Source: Panonychus citri
Taxonomy: Eukaryota > Arthropoda > Arachnida > Trombidiformes > Tetranychidae
Assembly (NCBI RefSeq): GCF_014898815.1
Contig: NW_026515454.1
Span: 1,426,001 to 1,490,000, forward strand
Length of the DNA: 64,000 bases
Direction of reading: 5' to 3'
The position numbers and the translations under genes were made by a program. The notes below the pieces were generated by a model. That model was not told the DNA's origin, searched no databases, and saw nothing but the letters and a program-made list of their open reading frames with translations. Every line of letters starts with the position of its first letter. The stretch's first letter is position 1. Of the stretch, positions 50,305-61,523 are shown in pieces.

Positions 50305-51425
50305 CACTGTTGGTTGAACAATTAGTTGATTAGTATTCCAATTAACACAAAAAAAAACAAACAACAATCAAAAGAAGAAAAAAATTTGTATCAATTATAT
50401 TCTCTAGTCACAAAGATGAGGAACAAAAAAAAAGCGTTTAAATTATCAAGTGAATGATTATTTCGATAATCGTTTAGATCGAGTCAAACTGGATTAATCA
50501 GTAATCAAGCTTAATAACATTTATCAAACTGTTTATCGCTGGTTTACTGATACAGTCATTTGATTAAATTTTAACCATTTAATTGTGATCGATTATGGTT
50601 CACATTAATTTCCATGAAATTGGTTTCGATTCTTGAATCAAATTGTAATCACTATCGATAGTTTTATTTTTCTTGATTCATTCAACTTTTTTTGAAGTTG
50701 TTATAATAACAATAGAAATTAATTCCATTGTTGATTAACTCAATATCATAATCTAATCACAAGTTTACTAGACAATTAACTAATCCTCCTAATCTCTTTA
50801 ATTACTGGTCTTTTGTTCATGTAACAATTTACTTTTTGTCAATCAAACTAATTTTTTGTTAACCAACTTTCATCATTCACTATGCATTTACATGTAAATA
50901 GTTAAATAATTAACCTTTAATTTTGTAATCATCAAATGAAAACTTAATGTTTATAATTAAATGATTCTAAACGATAATAACAATTTCCTTGTTTATGTAA
51001 AAATAATCAACGGTAAATCTAATCTTTAAATAACTATTACTCAAATCAATTAAAACAATAGAAATTCAATTATCTTGGAATTGTATCAAAAACTATTCTC
51101 ATCTTAACAATTGAATGAAATTAAATTAATGATGCACTTGATTTGAGTCAATTTATGGATCAGTCAATTGGTTAGAAAATGAGTTTACCTTGGTTACAAA
51201 ATAAATTCTTGGTTCCAACGTTGGGCGTTAATTAAAGTAAAGTAGTTCTTATCTCTTAATAATTAATAATTTCTGAGTTAATTGTTGACGATTAAAGTGA
51301 AAAATAAGGATGATTTGTAAGAGAGAAAGAAAATAATCACTTAAATGAATGAGAACTTCTTAATCGTTGGTATTTAGATTATTTCTTTCAATCGTTTCAA
51401 CTTGATTTCTTTAACTTTTCTGAAA
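50305..51425. other. Intergenic between esterase D and carboxypeptidase genes
   Basis: Divergent upstream regions of the two genes; AT-rich, with no open frame or clear TATA box seen. Confidence 0.5.
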
Positions 51426-52844
51426 ATGTTACGATGGTTAACAAATTGTTTATTCACCTTAATTATTTTCGCCTTTCTACCAGATAATCGTGTTAATTGT
51501 CAACTCTTATTGTCACCATTAATCCAATCAGGCCAAATTGACGAGGCTCGTTCTCGCGCTAGAGTCAATCTTCCGAATGCCCCACCGGTGGAAAGTTACT
51601 CAGGCTATTTAACTGTTAATGAAGAAAATGGATCAAATCTTTTCTTCTGGTTCTTTCCCTCCGTGGTAAGTAAACTGATTAATCTTCTTTTAGAATTGAG
51701 AACAATTAACATTCTTCGGTTTCCATAGAATACCTCAGCTCCTGTTGGCCTTTGGTTACAAGGTGGACCTGGATCTCCGTCTACTTATGCTCTTTTCAAT
51801 GAAAACGGTCCTTACAAAGTACAATCAAATTTAACGTTAACTCTTCGTGAATATCCTTGGACCGATTTGTTTGCCTATCTTTACATTGATCAACCCGCTG
51901 GTACGGGATTTTCATTCACGGAAAAGGAAGCTGGTTATGTAAAGAATCAAGTTGAAGTAGGTCGTGACCTTTACAGTGCTCTTTCACAGTTTTTCCGTCT
52001 ATTCCCCGAATGGAAATCCAATGATTTTTACATCACTGGTGAATCTTATGCTGGTAAATATATTCCCGCCATTGGTTATAAATTACATCAAGAGAGAGAA
52101 TCGTCTGGAATTAATCTTAAGGGTATCGCCATTGGTAATGGTCTTGTTTCCGGGGCTCTCATGTTCCGTTACTCTGATCTTCTTTATCAAGTTGGTCTAT
52201 TTAATTATCGACAACGTGAAGCAGGATTAGCTCTTGAAGCTCAAATTCGTCAGGCAGCCGATGAGGAACGTTGGGCTGATTGTTTCAACTCTTTTGATCA
52301 ATTGGTGTTCGGTGATCGAGTTGTTTCCCTTCTTGCCAATTCATCAGGTATCAGTAATTACTACAACTTCCTGTTAACAAGTAGCCCAATTGAAACAACT
52401 CGCTGGATAAGTTATGTATCTTCCGATGAGATAAAGGAAGCAATTCATGTCGGTAATCAAACAATTACCATTGGTCAGCAAGTGTACGAACATCTTATCA
52501 ATGATTTCTGTCAATCGGTTTCTTCTTGGTTGGAAATTCTTGCCGACGCTGATTATGAGATTTTACTCTATTCTGGAGCTCTTGACATTGTTGTCGGTGC
52601 TTCTTGTACTGAGACTCTCCTTCAAACCCTTCGTTGGAAAGGTTCTCATGGTTTCAGTCAAGCTGAAAGAAAAATTTGGCGATCTAAAAGTGATCCATCC
52701 CAAGTCCAAGGTTTCGTTACTTCTTATCAAAATTTCCACTATGCTGTGATTCGTAATGCTGGTCATATGGTCCCGACCGATCAGCCCAAAGTTGCTTTCG
52801 ATATGATAAATTTATTCGTCCAACGAAAACTTGGAAATTTATAA
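51426..52844 (+). CDS. Serine carboxypeptidase, vitellogenic-like (CPVL family)
   Basis: Two exons, 51426-51665 and 51729-52844, separated by a 63-base intron and joined in phase 0 to 451 aa. This S10-family enzyme removes C-terminal residues from peptides, usually in lysosomes or after secretion. It begins with a signal peptide (MLRWLTNCLFTLIIFAFL, then a likely cleavage after VNC). The triad is Ser186 (GESYAG), Asp366 (SGALDIVVG) and His426 (NAGHMVPTDQP). Other marks are ESYSGYLTV, WLQGGPGSPS (oxyanion loop), DQPAGTGFSF and IGNGLVSG. Putative N-glycosylation sites include NGS, NTS, NLT, NSS and NQT. I start at ATG 51426; the frame is open a little further upstream but without an ATG. Poly(A) signal AATAAA at 52878-52883. 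Confidence 0.95.
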
Positions 52845-53899
52845 CCACAGTTCATTGATCTCCATGAATTCCAATACAATAAATTATCTATGTTAACAAT
52901 TTAGAGAAAAATGATTAAACTGAAATAATAAAAGAAAAATATTACAAAGGTAAACTGTTAATTGTTCATCTGTTGTGAATACAGAATAAGAATCTTACCA
53001 TTTTTACTTTGTAATTGAAATTCAACTCATACAAAATTGTTCGTTGAATTAAAACAATTAACCGATTAAATTATTATGCAATGATTATATTCCTTGTGGT
53101 GATTATTAAGTAGATTGAATAACTCTTATTGATTTTCCTTTGCTAAATAAAAGCATGTAGCTAATGTCATGAGTAATGTTGGAAAAGGTGATCAATCAAT
53201 GTGGTCAGTTGTTTACTTAGTTATTGAATAAATATCTTCAATATATAAGGTTACCTGGATGAGAAGGAGAGAGAGAGAGTTAATAAATGTATACAAATCG
53301 AGCAATTAACAAACTTAAGGTTTAAACCTGTTGATGGGTCACCCAACCAGAACATGCGACTGAACATGTTATATGAATCGAATTAGAAAACAATCACATT
53401 CGAATGGACGTATGTTTACAATTGGCTAATCATCGGTTCAATTTGATGGTCGATGGTCAAGAGGAAAATTGTTATTTCTTCATTTTCTTCAATGTCTTTG
53501 TAATCCACTTAATCTGTTACGCTATAAACCTACAGAGAGAAGAGGAAGATTTTATTATTAATAGAAAGTCGTAATATTTTTTGTATCAATTGAGAGAAAA
53601 AATGAAAACTAATTACACAGAATTACACTGATCCAGTTATAATTAGAGGATTTATGATGATTATTGACTTTTCTTCATCCTCTAATGATATGTAGTGGGT
53701 CAAGTATATGAATGTAAATATGATCACAATTTACTGTAACGTGACAATTTCATTAAATGGGAATGAAAAGTGTCACGTTGTTTCAATCGCATCTTTAACT
53801 GTTGGTTGTCTTCATGTGACCTTCTTTCAAGACCAACCTTCCAAATGGACTTTATCAATGTGTCTTTATGGAGTTTCACTCCCAATGCTCTCTCACTTT

Positions 53900-53900
<1 letters not shown>

Positions 53901-53940
<40 letters not shown>
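53901..53940. repeat. (CT)n microsatellite
   Basis: CT run followed by a T-run, inside non-coding DNA. It produces artefactual Leu-Ser reading frames. Confidence 0.9.
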
Positions 53941-53945
<5 letters not shown>

Positions 53946-56158
53946 CTTCTTCGAGTATTATAATGACCAATGGAACCATTTCCTAGCTCAAGATATCTTC
54001 TCTTTCTTTACTCTCTTTTCGCGACCCTAATTTAAGGGGATTACAAAATAATCCAGCGACGGCTTTTAATCGATTCCAATCCTCGATCAGCTTGATTGGA
54101 ACAAAAGATTCGATCTTTGGTAAATCCATCTAGGTGAATGTAACTTTTTTCTAGCTTTTGGATTAACTTTTTCAGCGTTTGCTCAGAATTAAAGTGAATT
54201 ATTTTTGTCACATCCTTATCCTTGTATCGTGTTGCCTTTTAAGCCATCAAATTGACATTGTACGTGTTTCTTTCAAACCTGTAGGAGAATCAGAAAAGAA
54301 TTGAAATTACTAATAGTAGATCACCTTTTAGAGTGAGCAAGGGAGTGAGTGAGTGAGAGGGGGAGAGAGCGTTGAAATATAATAAGACTCTTATTCAAGA
54401 AGTTCTGTAATTTCTGACAAAGTTTATCCTGGAGATTTAGAGAATAGAGTATTTAGAGTATTTGATAATGGACACCCACTGATTCTAATCCATATCCAAA
54501 GGTATAGTCTCTTTGTAAATTGTTCATTGTTACCATTGTGAAGTAAAGTTTCAACAGAGAATCATCAAAGTTCAATTTGGAATTTCAATAAAAGTTTCAT
54601 CAAATTATCTCTCTATTTAAATAGCAGCAAAGTGAAAGCGTTCAAATATAACCACGAGCTCAAAGTTTCTCCAGTTTCAAAGGTAATTTTTCCATCACCG
54701 ATTGTCACCGTTTGCGATAAAACAAAAGTGTAGAAATTGATCCATTAATCTTGACCAAATCAACAGGTTCTCCATATTAATCATTGGCTCCAATTCTATA
54801 CCAAAGGAAGAGTTTACCATTAAGAACGAAGTCAACAAATTAAGAGTTAATCATAAGTAAGATACACAAGATTTATCACCAATTAATTAATTGTAAAAAC
54901 CACTTGTTAAACAATTCAGCTTAGGAAAACACCAACATACAAATAGAGAGAAACAGGTAAAGAAAAAGCCAAAATTTGAATCAAAATAAGCAACTAAATC
55001 ATAAATTGTTACCGGTCGGTAATCCAAATAACAGAACAAATGATTAACAATTAATCAAAAATAAGTGAAATTAATTAAAAAGAATAGAAAATTTAAAAAA
55101 AGAAAACAATCAATACAAAGACAACAAAAGGCAAAAATCACTAACATGAAATATAGAAACACAATTAATTGTCCATCGTTTATTTAAATTAATTGTTCCA
55201 ATTGTAGAAAATCAACTTTAGTAATCACTTAATATTGGCGAAAATTGCTAATAACAATTAGTTACACAAAAAAAATCAAGAATGACTAGTTAATTGTTTA
55301 TAATTAATAAGAAAACTGAACACAAGTTAATCTTAAACTTCAAGAGAAAAGAAAATTTTTTTCCTTAATTTCCCTTCTTTCTCTGTCTATTTCTGAATTT
55401 CTATTTTCCACCTGATCCCAAACTCCAATCAGCTCAATTTTTAATTAACAGTTAAACCTAAACTAAAATGGTTTACAGATTAATTGATTGTAATTATTTT
55501 TCATTAATCTGAAAATGTAAACAATTAACTTAAATTTACCATCAACAATCAACCAAAAATCATCTTTATCTCATCAAAAATGAGGAAATCAAAGCCACCA
55601 ATTGTTTAAACCCTTTTCTTTTGGTAAATATTAAGTGACCATTTAGTGTTTGACCATTTTGAATTTCTTTGTTCCAACAACCAACAATTACCACCATAAT
55701 TAACCTGTTAATTAACCATTTTAATGAATAATTACTAATTCATGTGACCAATTGGATCAATTAATTTCTCTCAACAGGTAAATCTTGTTTAAAATTAGAC
55801 AAATTTCAATATATTTTTCACTCGCTCTCCCAAACAGATCATCAAGTTCACTTTTTATTTTTAATTTTTTTTTTCTCTTCTATATTGTTTTTATTTTCCA
55901 GTCTATTTTTCTCAGCTACCAGAGCAAAACTTGTGTGATTAAGGAAATCAAAAAGATTGGATTAGTTATTATCTAATTCAAATTCAACTCCAGTCAAGCC
56001 AACGGAAAGCATGAATAATCTTACAGTTGTATTATTATGACCGTTAATCTTAATCTCTCTTCAACTATTTAGTTCCTATAAATTACTAATTAAGACATTT
56101 TTTTTTCTCCCAAATTGTTCAATTTCTCTCCATTTACCTTTTTTTCCCTCCCATTTAA

Positions 56159-56740
56159 ATGACAGCCTTTAAGTTTATCTCTTTCAATCTCTCTCTTTCT
56201 CTCTCTTACATAATTAGACATTTATTGTTATTGTTAATTATCAACGAAGATATATTTTCATCAATCATCGGTAGTCACCATCATCAATTGTCTCCTCCAA
56301 CTCATCACAGTTTCACCTCAAAAAATTCATCTTTAATCAACTTGACAAGGACAAAGGATCAACAATTAACATTTTCTCCTTTCTCTTTCTCTATCTCTCT
56401 TTTTCCTCTAATCTATTTTTCTCCAGCCAAAAAGATGAGTTTTTGTCAACTATTCAACTTATTAACATTTCTTCATTTCTTAATCCATCCACAGACCCAA
56501 CATCATGAGACATCTTGTGCCCGATCACTAACAACCTTTAATCTACTTTACATAATCGTCAACACTTTGATTTTCATCATTTTCAACAAACTATCAACAT
56601 GGAATCTTAAACATCCAAGAAAACCAGAAAATCTATTATTCTCTAGCCTAATGCTACTATTGGTTATTCTTTCCCTTTTCAATATCCACCAATACCCGAC
56701 CTCTGACCTCTTCAGCTCTTTTCCATCAATAGCCAACTAA
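56159..56740 (+). other. Open frame of doubtful reality
   Basis: 193 codons in very pyrimidine-rich DNA, rich in Leu, Ser, Phe, Ile and His, with several hydrophobic stretches. No domain or clear gene signals are seen. It is listed because it is the longest frame in a 4.5 kb gap; chance openness from the pyrimidine bias is the likelier explanation. Confidence 0.12.
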
Positions 56741-56902
56741 TTCGGAAGTGTTCATCCGAAATTCAGAGTTTTATTGTTATCAAATTTACATGGAATTCCC
56801 CCTTTCTAATCAGCTTATTCTCCAAACATTCATCTCTAAACTAATTCCATTTCTTTTCTACTTCAATTTCCAATCTCCTATGGATAATTAACATATCTAA
56901 TG

Positions 56903-57178
56903 AAACAATTAGGAATCAGAAAACAGTGATTTGTGGTTAGGATACTTTACACTGTTTCTTTAATTAACTTTAATTCAGTTACAATTTAGCAAATAACCAA
57001 AATGATCCTTGATATTAATCCTTCCCCAGCCTTGATTATAACAATTTGCTTTCTAATTCTGTGCTTTAACCTTGTGTTTAGTGAATATTAACCTATTACA
57101 ATCATAACGAATCAACAATTAATCTGGTTACCTTTCCATCTTAATCTCCGTCTCGTTTAATCCTCGTAATTAATCGGG
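56903..57178 (+). repeat. Upstream block duplicated at 60239-60514
   Basis: This 276-base block reads as identical to 60239-60514 (constant offset 3336, no difference found by eye). It lies 183 bases before the start codon at 57361 and is probably promoter or 5' UTR of that gene. Confidence 0.9.
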
Positions 57179-57360
57179 TCTTATCTGACCTTTTCTATTC
57201 GTTGCATTTATCTTCTTCTTTTGCTCCTTCCTGCTTTATTCTTTCTTGCTTATCACCTTATCTTCATCAAGCACAGATTCATCATCAATCATAATTGTCT
57301 TCATCTTCTTCATAACTCTTACATAATCTTCAAATTCCAAGACTGAAAGATAACCCAAAG

Positions 57361-58920
57361 ATGCCCCAAAATTGTGAAACGGATTACAGGGGAATAGACA
57401 ATTCATATTCCATGGAATCGAGAGATTTAATTTCACCCACACTCGTTGTTCCCTCTGAGTCCATCAACATCCACAATTTGAACAATAATTGTGACACCAA
57501 CATGATTAATAATCAAAATGCTAATTCATCTTCATCGTTAAACTTATCCAACGAAACAATTACCGATAATTGTGGTCTTAATGAAGAATCAAAAAGTACT
57601 CCTCATGAATATCTAAGTGACCAAGTTAAAATCTCTTTTCAACATCAACTTAATCATCATCATCCAATCATGGAGGTTACCCGATCAATTAATCATCTAA
57701 TTCCTTTTAAAAAAGCTAAAATAACCGATTCTTCCGGCATTATGGTTTATCCTGATACAACAACATTCAATAGTAAAACAATTGAAGATAAACCACCAGA
57801 ATATATGTTAATTGATTATAATCGGAAGATTGTTAATCATCATAATCATCATCATCATCATCATCATGTTCACCCTATGGCACCAGTTGATGTTAATCGT
57901 GTCAACAAAATGTCCAATAATAGTAGATCACCAACTCCGGGAACAATTAGTTCATCAGTTTATTCATATATGAATGAAAGTAAATTGACCAATTCACTTG
58001 ATGGTAATTCTGAAAGTCTTTTTCATTCATCAACCAATCTAATTAAACCTTATTCATCCTCAGTTCATAGTAACTCATCATCATTATCTTCTTCTTCTTC
58101 TTCTTCAGGACAAGAAAACCATTCACCTAAAAGCTCAACAATGGAAACAACAATTAACTCACTAAAACCAACACTGACCAGTCTCTCAACGATGTCACCT
58201 CATCATCATCATCGACTCAACAATTATCGTAATGGTTATAATATTAAACCATCAATCTCACCATCATCATCATTTGACCGTAGTCGATCTGATAACGCAA
58301 TTTCATCCGAAATACAATCGATAACAATTAATAAACCAACCTGTGAATCAATTACTCTACTTGATAATCCTCATCATATTCAAGAACCAATTAACAGATC
58401 ATCAACCATGTCCTGCTCTTCAATATCATCTTTCGCTTCATCGTCATCTTCTTGTTCATCTACAGTTGACAAAACATTACCCATGATAAATGTTATTAGT
58501 TTAAACAATGAAACAATCACATCAACTGAAAAAACAATAACCTCACAATCTTACAATAAAGAAACTGTACCAACAATCAGTAATCATGATGAGGCGATCA
58601 TGAATATATCTGATTTTGTTAATGGTTATTCAACTTCTAATCTCTATTCTAAGAAAAATTCTGATTCTCAGGATGTTCATAATCATTTATCAGCTGATTT
58701 TCGTCGCAATCGATATAAAGAGACCTGGGATTTTCTTAATAAAAGTGATCTTATCGAGGTTACACTTAAAACTGCTGATCTAATGAAAAGAAATCAATCA
58801 CTTCAACGTGATATTGAACGATTAAAGGAAGAAGTTGCTAAAATTATTCCAACATCAAAAATTTGTGAGGATAATCAGATGAGAATTAACAATAACGTTT
58901 GTATCGAAAATAGTGCTTAA
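57361..58920 (+). CDS. Ser/His/Asn-rich protein, possibly CIPC-like
   Basis: Single open frame of 519 aa. Most of it is low-complexity: Ser runs (about 237-250, 350-372), a run of eight His near 162-170, and Asn- and Thr-rich parts. The one structured part is at about 445-495: an RYKETWDFLNKSDLIEVTLK motif, then LMKRNQSLQRDIERLKEEV, which reads as an amphipathic helix or short coiled coil. From memory this resembles the C-terminal helix of CLOCK-interacting pacemaker (CIPC), a repressor of CLOCK-BMAL1; I hold this at about 40 percent. That the frame is coding is supported by its length and by the partial copy at 60544-60653, which keeps the same frame with several synonymous changes. The start is the first ATG; an upstream spliced exon cannot be excluded. 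Confidence 0.75.
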   Translation: MPQNCETDYRGIDNSYSMESRDLISPTLVVPSESINIHNLNNNCDTNMINNQNANSSSSLNLSNETITDNCGLNEESKSTPHEYLSDQVKISFQHQLNHHHPIMEVTRSINHLIPFKKAKITDSSGIMVYPDTTTFNSKTIEDKPPEYMLIDYNRKIVNHHNHHHHHHHVHPMAPVDVNRVNKMSNNSRSPTPGTISSSVYSYMNESKLTNSLDGNSESLFHSSTNLIKPYSSSVHSNSSSLSSSSSSSGQENHSPKSSTMETTINSLKPTLTSLSTMSPHHHHRLNNYRNGYNIKPSISPSSSFDRSRSDNAISSEIQSITINKPTCESITLLDNPHHIQEPINRSSTMSCSSISSFASSSSSCSSTVDKTLPMINVISLNNETITSTEKTITSQSYNKETVPTISNHDEAIMNISDFVNGYSTSNLYSKKNSDSQDVHNHLSADFRRNRYKETWDFLNKSDLIEVTLKTADLMKRNQSLQRDIERLKEEVAKIIPTSKICEDNQMRINNNVCIENSA

Positions 58921-60238
58921 TCATAATTCACACTAAATTAACATTAATTATCGAATCATCTTATAATTTAAATTCCAAGTCCAATGAATCACCATATGAA
59001 TTTAAATAACCCGATCTCTAAAAACCTATTAACTATTCTGTTATTGTTAACAATTTATCTAAAACTTTATTGTTTAATTAATGTATTAACTAAGTAATCA
59101 TTCTGTATTCTAGACACCAAATCAAATTTAAACCAATAAATTTATTAACTAAGACTCATTCATTTACCTGAAGAACAAGCCTTTTGCCTTCTGGGTAAAA
59201 TTGTCCATCGATATCGATGATCGTAATTTATTTCGTTCTGATTGTTCAAGAGTTACAATTACATCTTTATCAATTAAGAAGACTAATTAGCCTCCCAATG
59301 AGCTCTAACAGTTTCCATAGCTGAATCTCCTCTTGGTGTTATATTTTATACTCGATTTGTTATCAAGCAATTAAAGTTTATCGTATTGATCAGAAAGTTG
59401 ATCCAAAGGAGCTTCTATTAACCAAAATATTCGTAGTTACTGAAGAGGAAACGATTGTAAGACGAGATTGAAGTTGAAAGGGTTTTCGGGGAAGCGACGA
59501 CCGAAACTGAAATGGACATTAAAGAAGTGTCAAGATAATAACGGTCAATATCTGTTCTGAATTAAATGAACAACCAGAAAAGAGCAAACCAATCTGAAAG
59601 ATGAATTGGATTAGAGATGAACTCATGTAAAGAATGTGAAAACTGTAGCTCGATATTAAATCAATTGATTTATCTCAGATGAGAAAGAGGGAAAGTTCAA
59701 GAGCGAAACATGAGGAATGGCTCAGTGCCTATCGATGTGACTTCTTCACATCGTTAGCATCGAAACTTTGAAAGTTCGAATTGAAATTAGCGCAAAGTGA
59801 ATGGATCCTTATCGAGGACGAATTTCGAAATCAAGAGCTTGTCCTTCAACCGAACAACGTCCAAGCTGAGACACAACAAGCGAAAAGTTGTCGGTTAACA
59901 AAGGCCTTTCATCTATTCGTCAAGTGACCAAGAAAGAATCAAAAGAGAAAGATCGAACTCGAGACAATGGGTCATTTTCTCGATTAGGAAGCCGTGCATT
60001 CTCGCCCTGAGGCAAGAACAATTTGATAGAAAACAAGACAAACTTAATTTGGTGAACAAAATCAACGAGAACATTTTTGATTCTCATGAACATTCACCAA
60101 CAATTAGCACATGGAATAAACTAAATTATAAATTCCATCACTATTATCATCTTCGACAATATTGATAGCGACAGATCAACTTGATCATTAACAAATCAAT
60201 CACAATTACTTAACAATAAACACAATCAAATTGATATT
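58921..60238. other. Non-genic; includes possible decayed coding sequence
   Basis: The first 300 bases are AT-rich 3' flank. From about 59280 to 60010 base composition becomes richer in G and C. A plus-strand frame at about 59710-59990 stays open for long runs broken by only a few stops. No family was recognised. Confidence 0.4.
59700..59990 (+). pseudogene. Possible decayed coding fragment
   Basis: Reading from GAGGAATGGCTCAGTGCC (59711) gives about 90 codons of protein-like, mixed composition with few stops (one after about 20 codons, another after about 60 more), then a further stretch after the second. It is less A/T-rich than its surroundings. No homologue is recognised; it could be a dead gene or transposon remnant, or chance. 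Confidence 0.25.
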
Positions 60239-60653
60239 AAACAATTAGGAATCAGAAAACAGTGATTTGTGGTTAGGATACTTTACACTGTTTCTTTAAT
60301 TAACTTTAATTCAGTTACAATTTAGCAAATAACCAAAATGATCCTTGATATTAATCCTTCCCCAGCCTTGATTATAACAATTTGCTTTCTAATTCTGTGC
60401 TTTAACCTTGTGTTTAGTGAATATTAACCTATTACAATCATAACGAATCAACAATTAATCTGGTTACCTTTCCATCTTAATCTCCGTCTCGTTTAATCCT
60501 CGTAATTAATCGGGCCTTAAATGACCTTATCTTCATCAATCACAATTGTGAGACAGATTTCAGGGGAATAGATAATTCATATTCCATGGAATTGAGAGAT
60601 TTAATCTCACCCACACTCGTTGTCCTCTTTGAGTTCATCAACATCCACAATTT
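60239..60653 (+). pseudogene. Partial copy of the 57361 gene's upstream region and start
   Basis: 60239-60514 repeats 56903-57178 with no difference seen. After a gap, where about 150 bases including the start codon are missing, 60544-60653 matches 57369-57478 at roughly 90 percent. The copied coding part keeps frame for about 37 codons (NCETDFRGIDNSYSMELRDL...) and then meets a TAA. Without an ATG, and with only this short piece of the coding region, it cannot make the parent protein. Confidence 0.85.
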
Positions 60654-61523
60654 ATCGTAAACTCGGTCGTCTAATTAAATCATTCTCTAAGCAATTATTT
60701 TGAATTTACCATAAACAGATAATCAATTATTTTAACATTTCGTTAACCAATTGAATTTCAAGCCCCCAATAGTCCAAATCTAGCATATTAAGTAAGAAAG
60801 ATAAATTGAGATTCACCAAATCATGACCAACAATTAAAACGATTCACAATTTCCAGGCCAAAACTAAGAGTCACTATCGTCGCTCTAACCTAAAGGTCAC
60901 ATAAATTTGACAGTTATTTTTAACCTTCTCCAAACGGGACATAAAAAATCTACTCAGTGCACAAGAAACAATTACATTTCCATTAATTAGTCAACAGTTG
61001 ATTCATTATTTAAGTTAATCTAGTTGCAACAAAAAACCAAACAAGAAAATGATGAAATTCATTTCAATCGGCTAGCTGATATTTCAGCTCATTAAGATGA
61101 ACATTGAAAAAAACGTTCAATTATAAAACTTAACCTTCCATTGGATCAACCGTAATTACACAAATACAGTTGACAAATTAATATACAACAATAATCGTGA
61201 AACAATCAGATTTAAACAAGAGATTAAAATTAGAATCTTAAACAAAACAAAAAGGATTAAATTGACTAATCGAAGAGTAGAAAGGCCCACCAAGAGGTGG
61301 CGCTGTTCGCAATTAGAAAATCGGTTAGATTGCTGACAAAGCAAGACCGATTGGAGGAGCCACAATCTGCGTTTTCCTGAGTTTCTCTAATTCAATCTTG
61401 TTAATGTTTTGTGTCAATTAAATTAATTTTTTCAATTGTTTATTCATTTTTTTTAATCTACTGTCCAAATCTCAAGTTAATACAACACCATTGTGATCCT
61501 CTTATTCAAATGTTAGCAACAAC
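60654..61523. other. Intergenic, CNOT3 upstream region
   Basis: AT-rich, no gene seen. The last few hundred bases should hold the CNOT3 promoter; no TATA box stands out. Confidence 0.5.

Larger units (their letters stand above)
52845..57360. other. Long stretch without a firm gene
   Basis: It holds the carboxypeptidase 3' UTR, a CT run at about 53901-53940, GA-rich DNA at about 54340-54370, and T- and C-rich DNA at 55800-56450. An open frame of 193 codons (56159-56740) is Leu/Ser/Phe-rich and pyrimidine-driven. The last part (56903-57178) is repeated at 60239-60514 and is probably the promoter or leader of the gene at 57361. Confidence 0.55.

Noticed and set aside
53708..54030. Leu-Ser-rich overlapping frames across a CT microsatellite
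   Set aside because: They arise from the (CT)n run; no domain, signal or splice support.
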